Positions 52,301-62,500 of a stretch of DNA of 64,000 nt are shown here, in pieces; position 1 is the stretch's first letter; each line of letters begins with the position of its first letter. Below the pieces are notes generated by a model. The model did not search any database. It was not told where the DNA came from and saw nothing but the letters and a program-made list of their open reading frames with translations. Source of the DNA: Gavia stellata (lineage: Eukaryota > Chordata > Aves > Gaviiformes > Gaviidae); the NCBI RefSeq assembly GCF_030936135.1, contig NC_082595.1, forward strand, positions 76,232,135 through 76,296,134. The letters are read 5' to 3'. Both the position numbers and the translations under genes were made by a program.

Positions 52301-53113
52301 GTAGTCTTTAGCTGGTTTGCTGTTTCAGTCCAGCACATGCGGCTTGCCAAGATCTGCTTTTTAGTTCATACAAAGTTTTTTTGATAAAGATGTAGGGTGC
52401 TGGCTACTCATACAATGTCCATGCCCATGTTTTTAATCTTCTGTCAGAAGGAACCTGGAACAAAGGCCAACAAAGGTGCTAAAGGGAAGAAGGATGAAAA
52501 GCAAGAAGCTGCAAAGGAAGGTACTACACCATCTGAAAATGGTGAAAATAAAGCTGAAGAGGTACTTTCCACACATACCTCCTGCTGATTGAATCAGTGT
52601 TTTTTAATTATTCAGCCTTTCAGACGTTGATAGCATGTTCATAATGTTTCTTTTTATTGCCCATAATGTTATTGCAGATTCGCATCTCTCGCTCAACTGT
52701 TAGTGTTTCAACATCCAGAGGTGCCCCACCCAGCACACTGTCAGTAAAAGGGCAGATTGAAACAGTGAAAGTTAAGGGTATGGTAGAGCATTCAGCATGT
52801 GTGCAGTGAATAGAAACAGGTAGTAGTGTGGTGCTTTTCAGTATGAACAATGGAAGCTGACAGGTAAGGCTTGTATTGCTTTTGAAAAGCTGGAACAAAT
52901 AATTTAAGAAAAGTGTGTGAATGTACCTGTTTTGTTTGTGTAAATGTAATATGGACATAGGTTTGAAACCGAGCTGTTGCAAATAAGAAATCAAAGGAAT
53001 AAAGGTAGTTCAGGTATTTAGGTATGTAATGGCAATTTACTATAGTAATTAATTTCTTTCTTTCTTCTCCACAGGCTCAGAAAACTGAATCTGTAGGTGA
53101 CAAGAATGAATGA
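28338..53113 (+). CDS. HMGN3: HMGN3, nucleosome-binding HMGN protein (six coding exons, spliced)
   Basis: Joining six exons (28338-28352, 42986-43036, 49401-49430, 50046-50093, 52448-52561, 53075-53113) gives one open frame of 98 residues; human HMGN3a has 99. HMGN proteins are small, disordered nuclear proteins that bind the nucleosome core, compete with linker histone and loosen chromatin. Visible parts in order: N-terminus MPKRK, a linker ending KVTKQE, the nucleosome-binding core RRSARLSA (about residues 25-32), a Pro/Lys stretch [13 protein letters not shown] (33-45), a Lys-rich segment GAKGKKDEK (about 57-65) and an acidic tail ending SVGDKNE. The exon 2 start SPEG and the tail AQKTESV separate HMGN3 from HMGN1 and HMGN2. 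All junctions are phase 0 and all acceptors are AG; four donors are GT and one is GC (intron 2). It is the only protein gene I recognise in the window. Confidence 0.96.
31880..31930 (+). mobile_element. Small CR1 3'-end fragment in HMGN3 intron 1
   Basis: GAAGTTGGACTTGATGATCT followed by TATAGGTC and ATGATCCTGTGAA matches the final bases of CR1, with a few bases missing in the middle. Confidence 0.5.
39556..39679 (+). other. Exon-like open stretch in HMGN3 intron 1, unidentified
   Basis: A long T-rich tract ending TGTCTCTTGTAG precedes an open stretch that, with one base carried over, reads [16 protein letters not shown] and on to LKNYRG, stopping at TGA 39677-39679. The Gln/Tyr/Ser-rich composition is unlike the surrounding intron. 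Its phase does not fit a direct splice from HMGN3 exon 1, where the in-frame reading stops after 12 codons. It could be an exon of an unannotated transcript, a pseudogene fragment or chance. Confidence 0.25.
42986..43036 (+). CDS. HMGN3: HMGN3 exon 2
   Basis: Seventeen codons from SPEGAEG to KVTKQE. The acceptor is a pyrimidine tract ending TTTCTTTCAG. The exon must end after GAG at 43036 to join [10 protein letters not shown] in frame, which makes the donor GCAAGT, a GC rather than GT site. The nearest GT, four bases on, would shift the frame into an immediate stop in exon 3. This exon encodes the linker before the nucleosome-binding domain and is typical of HMGN3. Confidence 0.95.
45482..45530. 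repeat. Poly-C run followed by A-rich tract
   Basis: Seven C, one G and 13 C are followed by 12 A and then CAAAAAC-type repeats. Confidence 0.9.
46473..47020 (+). mobile_element. Young CR1 LINE, 5'-truncated, nested in the ancient CR1
   Basis: Well-preserved CR1 3' end from about TTTGTACTTGGCACTTGTG to CCAACCTAAATGATTCTATG and a GATTCT tail (47005-47020). A 115-codon frame (46553-46900) reads [20 protein letters not shown], as the end of CR1 ORF2 does. The flanks belong to the older element. Orientation matches the host gene. Confidence 0.92.
49081..49150 (+). repeat. 38-bp tandem duplication, G-rich, in HMGN3 intron 2
   Basis: GATTTGGAAGTACTTGTAAA starts at 49081 and again at 49119, each followed by a G-rich segment (GGAGGGGAGGGGGG and ATGGGGGGGAGA). 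It lies about 250 bp before exon 3. Confidence 0.85.
49401..49430 (+). CDS. HMGN3: HMGN3 exon 3, core of the nucleosome-binding domain
   Basis: Thirty bases encode [10 protein letters not shown], containing the octapeptide RRSARLSA that anchors HMGN proteins to the acidic patch of histones H2A/H2B. The acceptor is a long T-rich tract ending TTTTCTGTAG and the donor is GTAAGTATGT, close to ideal. No residue of the core is altered. A microexon of this size is the normal HMGN arrangement. Confidence 0.97.
49431..50045 (+). other. HMGN3: HMGN3 intron 3 (615 bp)
   Basis: It runs from GTAAGTATGT to TGTTTTATAG. A 107-codon open frame begins at 49476 inside it, but it has no recognisable domain and reads as chance. 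Confidence 0.85.
50046..50093 (+). CDS. HMGN3: HMGN3 exon 4, C-terminal half of the nucleosome-binding domain
   Basis: Sixteen codons encode [16 protein letters not shown], the Pro/Lys half of the nucleosome-binding domain. The acceptor is ATGTTTTATAG and the donor AAG|GTAAAT. Human HMGN3 has TSA where this bird has TTK at the end of the exon. The intron before it is short (615 bp). Confidence 0.96.
50200..50283. repeat. C-rich tract with a 14-base C run in HMGN3 intron 4
   Basis: Several C runs (CCCCGCAG, CCCCGCCCC, CCCCCACCCCC) lead into 14 consecutive C at 50270-50283. The opposite strand could form a G-quadruplex. Confidence 0.85.
51246..51304 (+). other. HMGN3: Candidate cassette exon of HMGN3 in intron 4
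   Basis: A 59-base segment sits between TGGTCTCCTAAACAG and the donor TTCAG|GTAATT. In phase 0 it encodes KTGSVYCEP...KIVDF with two bases left over. Because 59 is not a multiple of three, inclusion moves exon 5 into its second frame. That frame is open throughout and stops in exon 6 at TAG 53094-53096, giving a Lys/Arg-rich tail in place of the acidic one. The splice signals are reasonable; expression is unknown. Confidence 0.35.
52448..52561 (+). CDS. HMGN3: HMGN3 exon 5, Lys-rich and acidic regulatory region
   Basis: Thirty-eight codons from [10 protein letters not shown] to NGENKAEE, joining phase 0 on both sides. The acceptor is TCTTCTGTCAG and the donor GAG|GTACTT. The first half is Lys-rich (GAKGKKDEK) and the second acidic with Ser/Thr (GTTPSENGE), the start of the chromatin-regulatory tail. 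An internal GT at 52521 can act as an alternative donor. The exon is also open in its second frame over its whole length. Confidence 0.96.
52521..52526 (+). promoter_or_regulatory. HMGN3: Alternative 5' splice site in HMGN3 exon 5 (HMGN3b-type short isoform)
   Basis: Exon 5 contains GAAG|GTACTA, with the potential donor at 52521. Spliced to the normal exon 6 acceptor, the frame reads KEG-SEN and stops at TGA 53086-53088, giving about 76 residues. Human HMGN3b is a 77-residue form ending in TEN that lacks most of the C-terminal regulatory tail, so the same splice choice appears kept in this bird, with Ser for Thr. The split of codons is read from the sequence; actual use is inferred from the human isoform. 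Confidence 0.7.
52562..53074 (+). other. HMGN3: HMGN3 intron 5 (513 bp)
   Basis: It runs from GTACTTTCC to TCTCCACAG and contains the candidate alternative exon 52678-52863 and an AATAAA at 52998-53003. Confidence 0.85.
52678..52863 (+). other. HMGN3: Candidate alternative exon of HMGN3 in intron 5 (Ser/Thr-rich tail)
   Basis: A phase-0 acceptor (TGTTATTGCAG) opens an in-frame stretch of 43 codons starting [10 protein letters not shown] and ending HSACVQ, with TGA at 52807-52809. A strong donor, CAG|GTAAGG, follows at 52864, and a canonical AATAAA lies at 52998-53003. It could be a cassette exon (52678-52863) or an alternative last exon. After exon 5 it would give a protein of about 129 residues with a basic Ser/Thr-rich tail. 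I do not recognise this peptide from annotated HMGN3 forms. Confidence 0.4.
53075..53113 (+). CDS. HMGN3: HMGN3 exon 6, C-terminus and stop
   Basis: Thirteen codons including [15 protein letters not shown]. The acceptor is a good pyrimidine tract (CTTTCTTTCTTCTCCACAG). This is the C-terminal end of the regulatory domain in the long (HMGN3a-like) form. Read in the other two frames, the exon gives short endings stopping at TGA 53086-53088 and TAG 53094-53096, which matter for alternative splice forms. Confidence 0.95.
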   Translation, partial: AQKTESVGDKNE

Positions 53114-53565
53114 AATATCATGAAAATTTTGGGTTGATTTTATGTACCTCTTGGACAACTTTTAAAAGATATTTTTATCAAGTATTTTGTAAATGCTAAT
53201 TTTTTTAGGACTATGATAGTTGACATATTAAACTGTATATGAACGTTTCCCTTCTCATAACAGTGCTTTTAGAAATTCCCATTGTTGCCAAGTAATATAA
53301 ATATCAACTTAATATTGCAAGGTATGTGTAAAATTGGATCAGCATTCCATACACTTGCTTTAAGAAGTTAAGTCTTGTGCATATGGTGATGTTTTTACTG
53401 TGTGTATTTGAATTTTTCATGCAGTTTTTCTAGAGCAATAATCAGTGGTGCTTTTGTACTTAGGGTTTATGTGATTTTAATGAAACATGGATAGATGTGG
53501 CCACCTGCTGACTATTTTGGGTTCTTTTAATGGATTAAAATAAAAGGTCTCCTTGCCTGCAAAAC
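53114..53565 (+). other. HMGN3: HMGN3 3' UTR with proximal poly(A) signal
   Basis: After the stop codon the sequence is AU-rich and non-coding. A canonical AATAAA occurs at 53539-53544 (within TTAAAATAAAAGG), followed by the T-rich stretch GTTTTCTCT about 35 bp later. Cleavage is expected around 53560-53570, giving a UTR of about 450 nt. AATAAA elements further on (54357, 56676) could serve longer transcripts. Confidence 0.75.
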
Positions 53566-56500
53566 TACAGTCTCATAATGTTTTCTCTAAATCTGAGGAA
53601 TGCCTTATTCACATTTTCAGCTGTTACAAGGAAGACTAAATGATTTAGCAACAATTATTTTGCATGCAGTCTATTTGCTTTTTTGCTGATGTCTGATTAA
53701 AAAATACCCACACAGGAGTAGCAGGCTGGGATTTTCAGTGGCCCACAACTTAAGGGACTTACAGATACATTCTTCAGATACACTGTCACAGCGCGAGTAG
53801 AGTTGCAATACTCTATCAGGATCTTGTGTCTGTAACGAGCTATCAATACAGAATGAATTGCTTGATTGATAGAGACATACAGTAACTTAAAAGTAGCTTC
53901 GTTTCTCCCCCACTCTCTTTTCAGTAACTACAGAAGGCTTGTGTCGTACTCTGTGGAAACCTTTCTTTCTATCTGCAGCCTCAAATTTAATATAAATAGT
54001 AATTGCTGTTCTGCTTCAGCTGAGGACAGTTGTTAATACATCAAAATCGCTGTTAAACAGCACTATATATTTGGTACCTGGTAGAAATGGAACAATGAAA
54101 GTTATTTTTGAGGTGATGTGGTGGATTAGCTAATGATTTTTTTTTTTAGTGTCCATGTTTCAACTCTGCAGCTCATTCTAAGTGTGTTTTATAATTTTTC
54201 TCCTTCGCTTTTCTCTAGGGGTCCTGGTATTTCTATTGTTACTTCTGGGATGGGAGGGGTGAGAGAAAGGATGTTCCCTGTTCTTCAGTAGCACTGATTT
54301 GTATTGCTCGAGTGGTGGCCATTATGTCTGAGGATACCTATTGCTTGTTTAAGTCAATAAATAAACGACTGTTGCCTGACCTAGCATTCTATTTATTCTT
54401 TGGGAAGAAATCTCCAGTTGCCTTTTTAAATTAAAACAGAAAAGAAGCTAAGCCTCTTTATACTTAAAAATTGAAAATTGGTTACCAAAACCCTATATGC
54501 TAACCAGAATAGTAGTTAAGACCTGCATTGAGGTAAATGCCACTGCTGCTCTTGTGATAGGCTTGCTACAGCCAAATAAGAGGAGGCTGTTCTCTGCATC
54601 ATGAACTTAGTTTAAATTTTCTTCCAAAACTAATTCTCTGCTTTTGGTGATGGAAGGTAGAGGGCTGTAATACAACTTGTAGCTGAATGAAGAGGAAAGT
54701 TCATATTGTTACTCAGTGATACGTACTTAGTGGTCCTGCACAGTACTTAGACAGTTGGAGTTCTTGAGATGACCCTTTTAACTTAGATTTAACTTAGGTA
54801 TGAGCATCACAAGACACCGACACATCTCTGGACAGGCTTATTTTAGCAGAGCTCCTTTTACTAAATGCCTAAAAGGTAGGCAGAAGTTGGGTCCTTAAAC
54901 TAATCACACAATATCCTAGCCTAATAATTTTGGCACAAAATTATTCCGTCAGCTTGACCAGATTAGGAGATTCAGCTCAGTGCCAGAGTTCTGTAGGAAG
55001 CATTTAATGACAGAAAATCCACTTGGGTGAAGTTTCGTGAAACACACTATCCTGCTGATTCACTTAACGTTTCTGTTTTTCCAAAAGTGCTTTGTAAATG
55101 TGATGCTTTTCTGTCTTTTTCCTCTACGTGTCAAGTTTTTAGAGAAATTTTCAAAGCACTGTATCAAGTTCTAGAACACATTTTTTTTTTTAAATTAGAA
55201 TGGTCACACATTCAAACACATGTAGCTAGAGTCTTCGTGGGCAGCTGGTGATCTGCCACAGAGCACCTTCAGGAAGTATGTAAGTATTTTAGTTTTGAAG
55301 TGGCACTTGAAAGTGCCAGGTGCTGCATCTCAGCCATGAATAAACTTGCATCATCACTATTTAATGACTGGCTGCTTCACACTTGGAACAGAAGGTTTGG
55401 AGGGATCCCCAAAAGTGGTGTTTGTCCTTTGTGGGATGTAACAGATGGGTAGTTCAAGGTACATTAAAAAAAAAAAAAAAAAAATTTGTGAAGGATAGAT
55501 TGTTTTTAAGCTTAAAGAAGGCAGGTACATCAGAAACAAGACTTAAAGAATGATCAAAAAAAAGTCACTCTTGAGTAGTTAAAGGTCTGCCTTCCTTTAG
55601 TTTTATATAATTTCTCTGGGTTGTTACTTTCTGCTGCTTCCCTATCCTTGACTGACCTTGGGCTGATTGCGTATGTAAGCACAAGGTTACGCTTGGTATT
55701 TTGTCTCTTCAAATGGCGAAGGCAGCTTTTTCTGAATGGAGAACCGTGCAGATGAGATGCAAGCATTTAAGTGGAATGCTAATGGAAAATTAATCCTTAT
55801 GCTAAACAGCAGTGAAAATTAAGTTGTTTAGCTACATTTTGCTCAACTCTCAAAAGTTTGAGAGTTATTTGGTCTGTTCATAACTGCAAGAAGAAAAAAA
55901 AATGTGGGGAAAGGGAGAAGGAATAGCAAAAAAATAAAGATTCCTTATTAGAATAAATAGCATACATATTTAAGAGTTAATTTTCTAGTGGAATAGAAAA
56001 AGTTGTTTGGGGTGGTTGTTTTTGTATGCTCAGTTCTGTGATTTTTTTTTTTTTTTTAATGTCATTTTAGAAGGGGAAAATAGGAGCACTTAAATGTTCA
56101 AGGGAAAACATAGTTTAAAGTCAAAGCAGTTCTACAACCCTAAGGTATGCATCATGATACCAAGCCTCAACAGCCACAATGTTGATTAAATTTCTGCTGA
56201 AATTATACAAAATTTATACAACCCAAAAGAGATTATACCACTGAGGAAACAAGTGGCCATTCTGTATCCTATAAAGGTAAGGTGTTATCAGGTGAGAAAG
56301 GGCTGCCTTGCTGGACCTTGTATTTTCAGTTTTATCATTGTATCTGGAAATACCTCTGGGCAGCTGACTGGTATCAGATTTAAGGTGACAATTTAGCCCA
56401 CTATGTCAATTTATATTAAATAAGTAAACTTCTATATTTGAATCAAAGCACAAAAAGATACAGGACAGTGTCTATGAACAAGTTCAGTGGCAAGAAGTGC

Positions 56501-59500
56501 ATCATCCTCTTAGCTTAAGGTTTATTACTCTCTTATTTGTAGGAAAACTTGAAGAATACTTTCACTGCTGGTTAAATTGCTGTGTACGTAATGGTCAGGA
56601 GATGCACTAGAATGTTCAGTGCCATTATTTTTTTGTAAAGGCAAGGATTTTCTACTGCTGTTCTCTGTAATAAACATACTTTTTGTTTTATTCAGAAACT
56701 CTGAACTTACTGTAATGCTGTTACTTGGCTAGATAAAGCCAAATTACCTTGACAACTTGCCACCAATTGCCTTCTGTAATGTCCAATTCTGCGTTTGTAG
56801 TAAATCAGAATGAAATAATGATGGCTTTCCTGTAGAAAATGGACAAGGTGAGAAGCAAACTATTTTGATACAGTACTCTTTGTGATGAACAGTAGTATTA
56901 GCAACAAAGTTCATGTGTAACAAGCAGAGACTAACAAGTGTTCGACTGGTACAGCAAAGTACTCTCTTGTAAGAACCTTCAAAGTAGCTATAAATGAGTG
57001 CTGGTGAAAAATGACTTAACTAACAGTAAATTTCAAATTTGTCTATTGATTAGTCTCATTTTTTTCCAAATGTAAATGGAAAAGCATATATGCATACCTG
57101 CTCAAAAAAAGAAACCTGAGTGCCTGAGGCCATTGTGCTTAATTCTACTACTGCCTTTAAGTTACAGTAGTATAGCTTGTAGGAATTGTTTTATCACTGT
57201 TTTGATTCTCATTCAGAAACAAATTTCAGACTTAGAGCTCATAAAAACTGAATTTGTATTGGACCATTTCAGGTACTAAGCTGTCTGATATGAATCTTCT
57301 AATAATGAACAATCTAATGGAAAGCAATATAATTTAAGATGACAACACAGAGACTGGAGTAGTGGTCTTGTCAAAGTCCTCAGTCCGTTTCTGAAATGAA
57401 TATAAAATATTACTCTAGTTCCGCACAAAGGTTGTAGAACAATAACTATTGCCTTATCCTGGGACTTAAGCTGGAAGGCCATTCTGTGCATTCTTTAGAA
57501 GAATCAGAATAAAATGTCATAAGGATCTAATTTCTTCAAGCCAAACCAAACCCATCCTAATCTCTGGTAATATTCTGTAAGGAAAGAAGATGGAAGGTCA
57601 TGTGGGCTCTTAAAATAACACCAGGGGATTCATAACCATTAGACATTAAGAAACTGATGTAAATATGTCAGTTGCATCTGGAACAATTGAGAATAAGAAA
57701 AGGAGATGCATGTCTGGAGAATTTTTGTGATTCTGTTCACAGCCATTTGAAAGGTAGCAGTGTATTATTCACAAGAGGGAGGAGCGCTTCTGCTGCAGCA
57801 GCTGTGGGTTGTCCAGGATGAGGTTGAAGAAAGTTCCCTTATGGTTGGATGTGGGAGAGATGTGTGAATACCCTGCAGTGATTGCAAAGCAGTGTTGTTC
57901 TGTGGAAGACAACAGAAATGGCTGAAATTCCCCCCAGAAATGAGAGAAATGGCAAGAGGGGAAGAAATCGGACCCTGTAATCTGGGTTGGGTGGGTGCAG
58001 AGGAAGAGATCTCACGCAACACAGGAGAAACTGATTTTTCTTGGAATAGGTGCAAGAGAGAAACAGCAAAATTCTTTGCATGTGTAAACAAGCCTTGAGT
58101 GTCCCTAGATTGATATTCCCCCCCCGACTTTTATCAACAATCCAGTTACTGAGTGTACTTTATTTTTTGTTCCCTCTGGGATACATTTCTGGTAAATCTT
58201 ACAACTTTAATTTTTTTTTCTACTTCCTTGAGGGCATTTTTGCAGTTAAGTATCATATCAAATTTCTACCTGTAGATTAACTAGTAGTTGTGTTGATAAA
58301 CTTCTGGAGTCTTTCAGGAAGCTTTGCCTGCTTCGCCTGCCAATGGAACTAGGTATGTGAAGGTTTATAAGGTAATTCTGAGAGACAGTGTCCAGAATCT
58401 GTTTATTGAAGTTTACCACATCATATTGTACTGTTTAATAAATGTATTATATTCCATTTTTAAATATTTTTTGTGAGTCTCCAGCCAAGCATGACATTCA
58501 TGGTGAGAGGGTTCAGCAAGCTCAAACTCCCTTCCAAAGCCAGCAGGACAGCATCCTCCATGATGTGAATGAAAGTCCACATCGACGTTTCAGCTCATCT
58601 TAAAATGAGGGTCAAGATAAAAATTTTGATGCCCTTTTTTGTCATGGAGGTGATCATATAGGCTAAGCAGTCAGTCTGGCATCAAGATGCTACTGAGAAG
58701 TCTATCTACATCAGTGGCAATAGATACCAGCCTTTGAGGTGAGACAGAAGATTGCAAATGAAGATACAGAGCCAGGGGAAGGCCTTGTGAACTTGGCACC
58801 TCTACTACTACTTTGTGACTTCTTTATAGACTGGCCATGCACCAGATAAGGGTTGCTTGGCCTCACTAGTCAGAGGGGAGGTGTGGGCCGTGAATTCACA
58901 ATGTGTGTGTAGTGGTAGTTCATCTAAGGGAACGATGTGACTGCTGCAGATTACTCTGATACTGAGTAGCAGGGAAAGGGCACGCTTCCAAGAGGTTGCA
59001 TAAGGATAGATTTGGTTGTGACTTTTTTGGCAGCTGGTTCTCTTAAACGATCACAGCAAGTCAGAAAGCTGGCAATAATTATTCAAAGATAATGGATGTA
59101 GATAATGTTAATAGGAATTAATTACAAGAGACAGCTCTCTGGTAGTAGACATGCCATTAGGACTATGGGAAGTGCATGAAACTGATTTTAAAGGTTGAGT
59201 TGCAAGCGCCAATTACAGCAGCAGTTGAATATAGTTGTAAAGGTATCCCAAAGGTCAGTAAAAAATGAAATTGTATTTCCAAGTAGATGTCACCCTCAGT
59301 GATGAAACTGCAAGGGGGATCACAGCCACACAAGTTTAAGTAACTGATGTTAGGATGCTTTTCTTTGGCTCTGTCAAGCCACTGTCCTGTTCACACTTGC
59401 ATGATCACAGGGGTGTCCTAACTTATTTTTGGAATGCTGAAGTAATATGTAGAAAGCAGCCTGCAGTGCAAATACTGCATTCTTACAAAACTCACTGACT

Positions 59501-62500
59501 GATTCAATTGATTGCTAATAACTATAGCGTTGTTTTATACCAAGAAGCATGGAAGATACTGACTGTCCCCTTTATTTCATGAAGCAATTAGACAATATGT
59601 TTGCTATTGTATATCTCTTTACCACAGTGCATCTGTCATGTTTAGCAGATTGATACCTTTTGTGTTATTGTTGGACTGTGAATAAAGGGCTCTGTTATAT
59701 ATTACTTTTTTCAAAACTGGGTGTTCCCCCTTCTCCCCAATTTTCACCAGATAAGACAGCAAGAAGCTTTATGCCCAAATCCTATTTAAGGATTCTTTTC
59801 AGTGCTTTTCATGCACTAGCCTTACTGTTCCTAGTAAGGTCTGACAAAGTCTTTGATCACTGTAGCATCTCCTTTGCAATATCCCTCAAGCGCTTTTAAA
59901 TAGATGCATTGCAAACAACTGCAACCAGCTCTTGACTAACTATAGTTACCAGTTCAGAACACTGTAAATATTTGAGACATACTGTGAATCTCCCTGACAG
60001 CTGTTAATTTACGTTTACCTCCATTTAGTGTTACATTGTTTTCTTTCAATGTCTGGGCAGTTTATACTTTCTATTTTCTAGGTTTGTTTTCCATGTCAGC
60101 TCTTCCTTCAGTGATCTTTTAGTGTGGCCCTGAGAAGCTTTTATGACTATTTTAAGCATTTCAGAGTTTTCTCATGCTTTGCTGGACAGAATGAAGAATC
60201 AAATAATTTGGAGGCTGAGCAAAATGGACTGAGATGTATTAGGGTTTTGTTACAAACTAGCTAGGGTTTAGCTCAGCCTCTAGAACTTCCTAATGAAGGA
60301 CATCTGTGTTGGACGTATTCCATATTTTATATACTATACCTCACTAAAAAGACATCTGATTTTTTTAGAAGTAAAGCACAATGGCAGTTTGGGGCTTTGT
60401 TGCAAAGGCTGCGACTACGCTAGCAAACTAAAAGGTGCCAGGGTGTAGAGCTAAAGACTTGAAGCCCGTTGCTTACACTGTTAAATTGCCGTCAGCAGAG
60501 ACTGCACACTTGGTCCAGGCCAAGCAGCATTTTCTCAAGCAACCCTTGGCATGGTTCAGGGGTTAGCTGCACCCCAGCTGACAATGCAGAGGCAGCTATC
60601 CTGTTTTGGTCCTTAAAAGAGTTTAATATGGACATGGCCATTGGAATGAGGCAGTTGGCCTCAGAAACAGAGTGGGCACTAGTACTCTTCAGTTTACTAG
60701 TATGGGTAAAATGCAAAACTGAGGAATACAGTAACAAGTACTCCTTACCTTCTGCATACTGGAATTCAGAACGTTACTGTCTGTAAATATGCCATGATCT
60801 GCCCTCCTAGAGAGAGTTCTACCCTATTAGGAACATCCAACAGTGAATGAACTGAGAGGCACACACCACGTTGCTGGAGGGAGGAGAAAAATCCAAGGAT
60901 GCTGGCTGCTGAAAAATTTCACATGGAAAATCAGGGTTGGGAGTGTACATGAACACATTTCACAGTTACACTTTATCTGATGAAATCTTGGATGCACCGA
61001 AAGTGGTGGACCATAAATCAAAAAGTCAATTTCAGTTGAGGGGTGTTCTAATTTTACTTGGATGTTAATTATTTAGTTTAGATTAAAAGACCCAAAGAAA
61101 GGGGATTTAGAACGTCTAATTTGGACTGGTTTTGTTAGGACTTGTAAAGAACTTAAAAAAAAAAAAAAAAAAAAGGACTTTGACTGGAAAAAACAGAGCA
61201 GAGGTGCTGCTATGTTGTTAGGATTTAAGAAGCATGTAGTGTTTTATTTTCAAATGGGATTAAGTAGGTGAAAACCTTGTCCTGATTTTTTTTAAGAACA
61301 TTTACTACTTTGAAAATAAGTTTTAAGTAATAACTTAAATGGCACTGGGACTCAGGTCTGGGCATTAGAAATCAGCTGCCTACATTGTTAAAATTGTCAG
61401 CAACTGCTATGCAGGGTCTGAGGAAAAGGAATGCCCTACTGGGGTTTCAGAACCTACTGTATTCTTTAATTCTCAGTAACAAGAAACATTGACACTAGAA
61501 CTTCAGTGGGAACCTCTGTGATTTTAAGTTACTGACTCTGAACTCTGGTGTAAATCAATTCTTTCTTAACTCGAGCATTTACCTGAAGGATGGAAAGCTG
61601 ATGTAATTTTTTTCTAAGGGACTGTACAATTTTTTTAATGGCTTTCCATCTTGTTTGGGAGGTGATTTACCCCTGACTTCTGCTAGTTCGACTGCCACTT
61701 TCTCTCTACACTCCTTGTTCATCCCTTAAAAACAGCAAAACCAAAACTAGAAAAACCTGACAACTAGCAGGCTCTGCAGGAAATATTTTTGGTAATTTAT
61801 TAGGCAACACTTTTTTCTGTTTGTACAAATTTTCCAGAATTCCCTGAAACTTAACTATGTCTTGAAATGTAAGCTTTGAGACATAAAGTTCTGATGAAAT
61901 TGTGATCAACAGGATCCATGTGATCCTTTCTTTAAAAAGTCAGTGTATTATTTTCAACATTACCTAGATTTAATGTGGGTAATTCCTCGTGCGTATCAAC
62001 AGAACACCCCCTATTGTTCTTCTCAAACCCTAATGATTTTTATGTATTGTATTAGACTACATGGGATAAATTATGTTTTCTATTTTTATTTCACAAATTG
62101 TGGGAATTTGACGTTTTACTTTATTGCTCAGATCTAGAAGAAAGTAAACTGTGAAAACCTCAGCTTTCATTCCTAATAGATGTTTAACAGATAGAACATG
62201 GCCCAACTGTTTCTTAAGAACAAAAATACCTTGCATGCAAACAAAAAGAACCTCAGTATTTTTACATAAGGATTTTGGAGGGTCCCAACTCCTCACATGC
62301 TGATATGCAGGTTTAGTGTGACTTGTATTTTAATTACGTGATTCCAACTTCAGTTGTATTTAGGTGGAAAGGTCAATGAATCCTACACAGTCATTTCTCT
62401 TTTAAAGCACTTTCAAACATATATACAAAAAACCTGATACATGGACTAAATAAACATAGCTTTATTATAACCAGAGTAACCAACTCCAAAATTAGAACTA

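Larger units (their letters stand above)
50094..52447 (+). other. HMGN3: HMGN3 intron 4 (2.35 kb)
   Basis: It runs from GTAAATACTC to TCTTCTGTCAG. It contains a C-rich block ending in a 14-base C run (about 50200-50283) and the candidate cassette exon 51246-51304. The rest is AT-rich with nothing else recognisable. Confidence 0.85.

Noticed and set aside
57765..58091. 108-codon minus-strand open frame
   Set aside because: No recognisable domain, no splice context and no promoter; length is compatible with chance.
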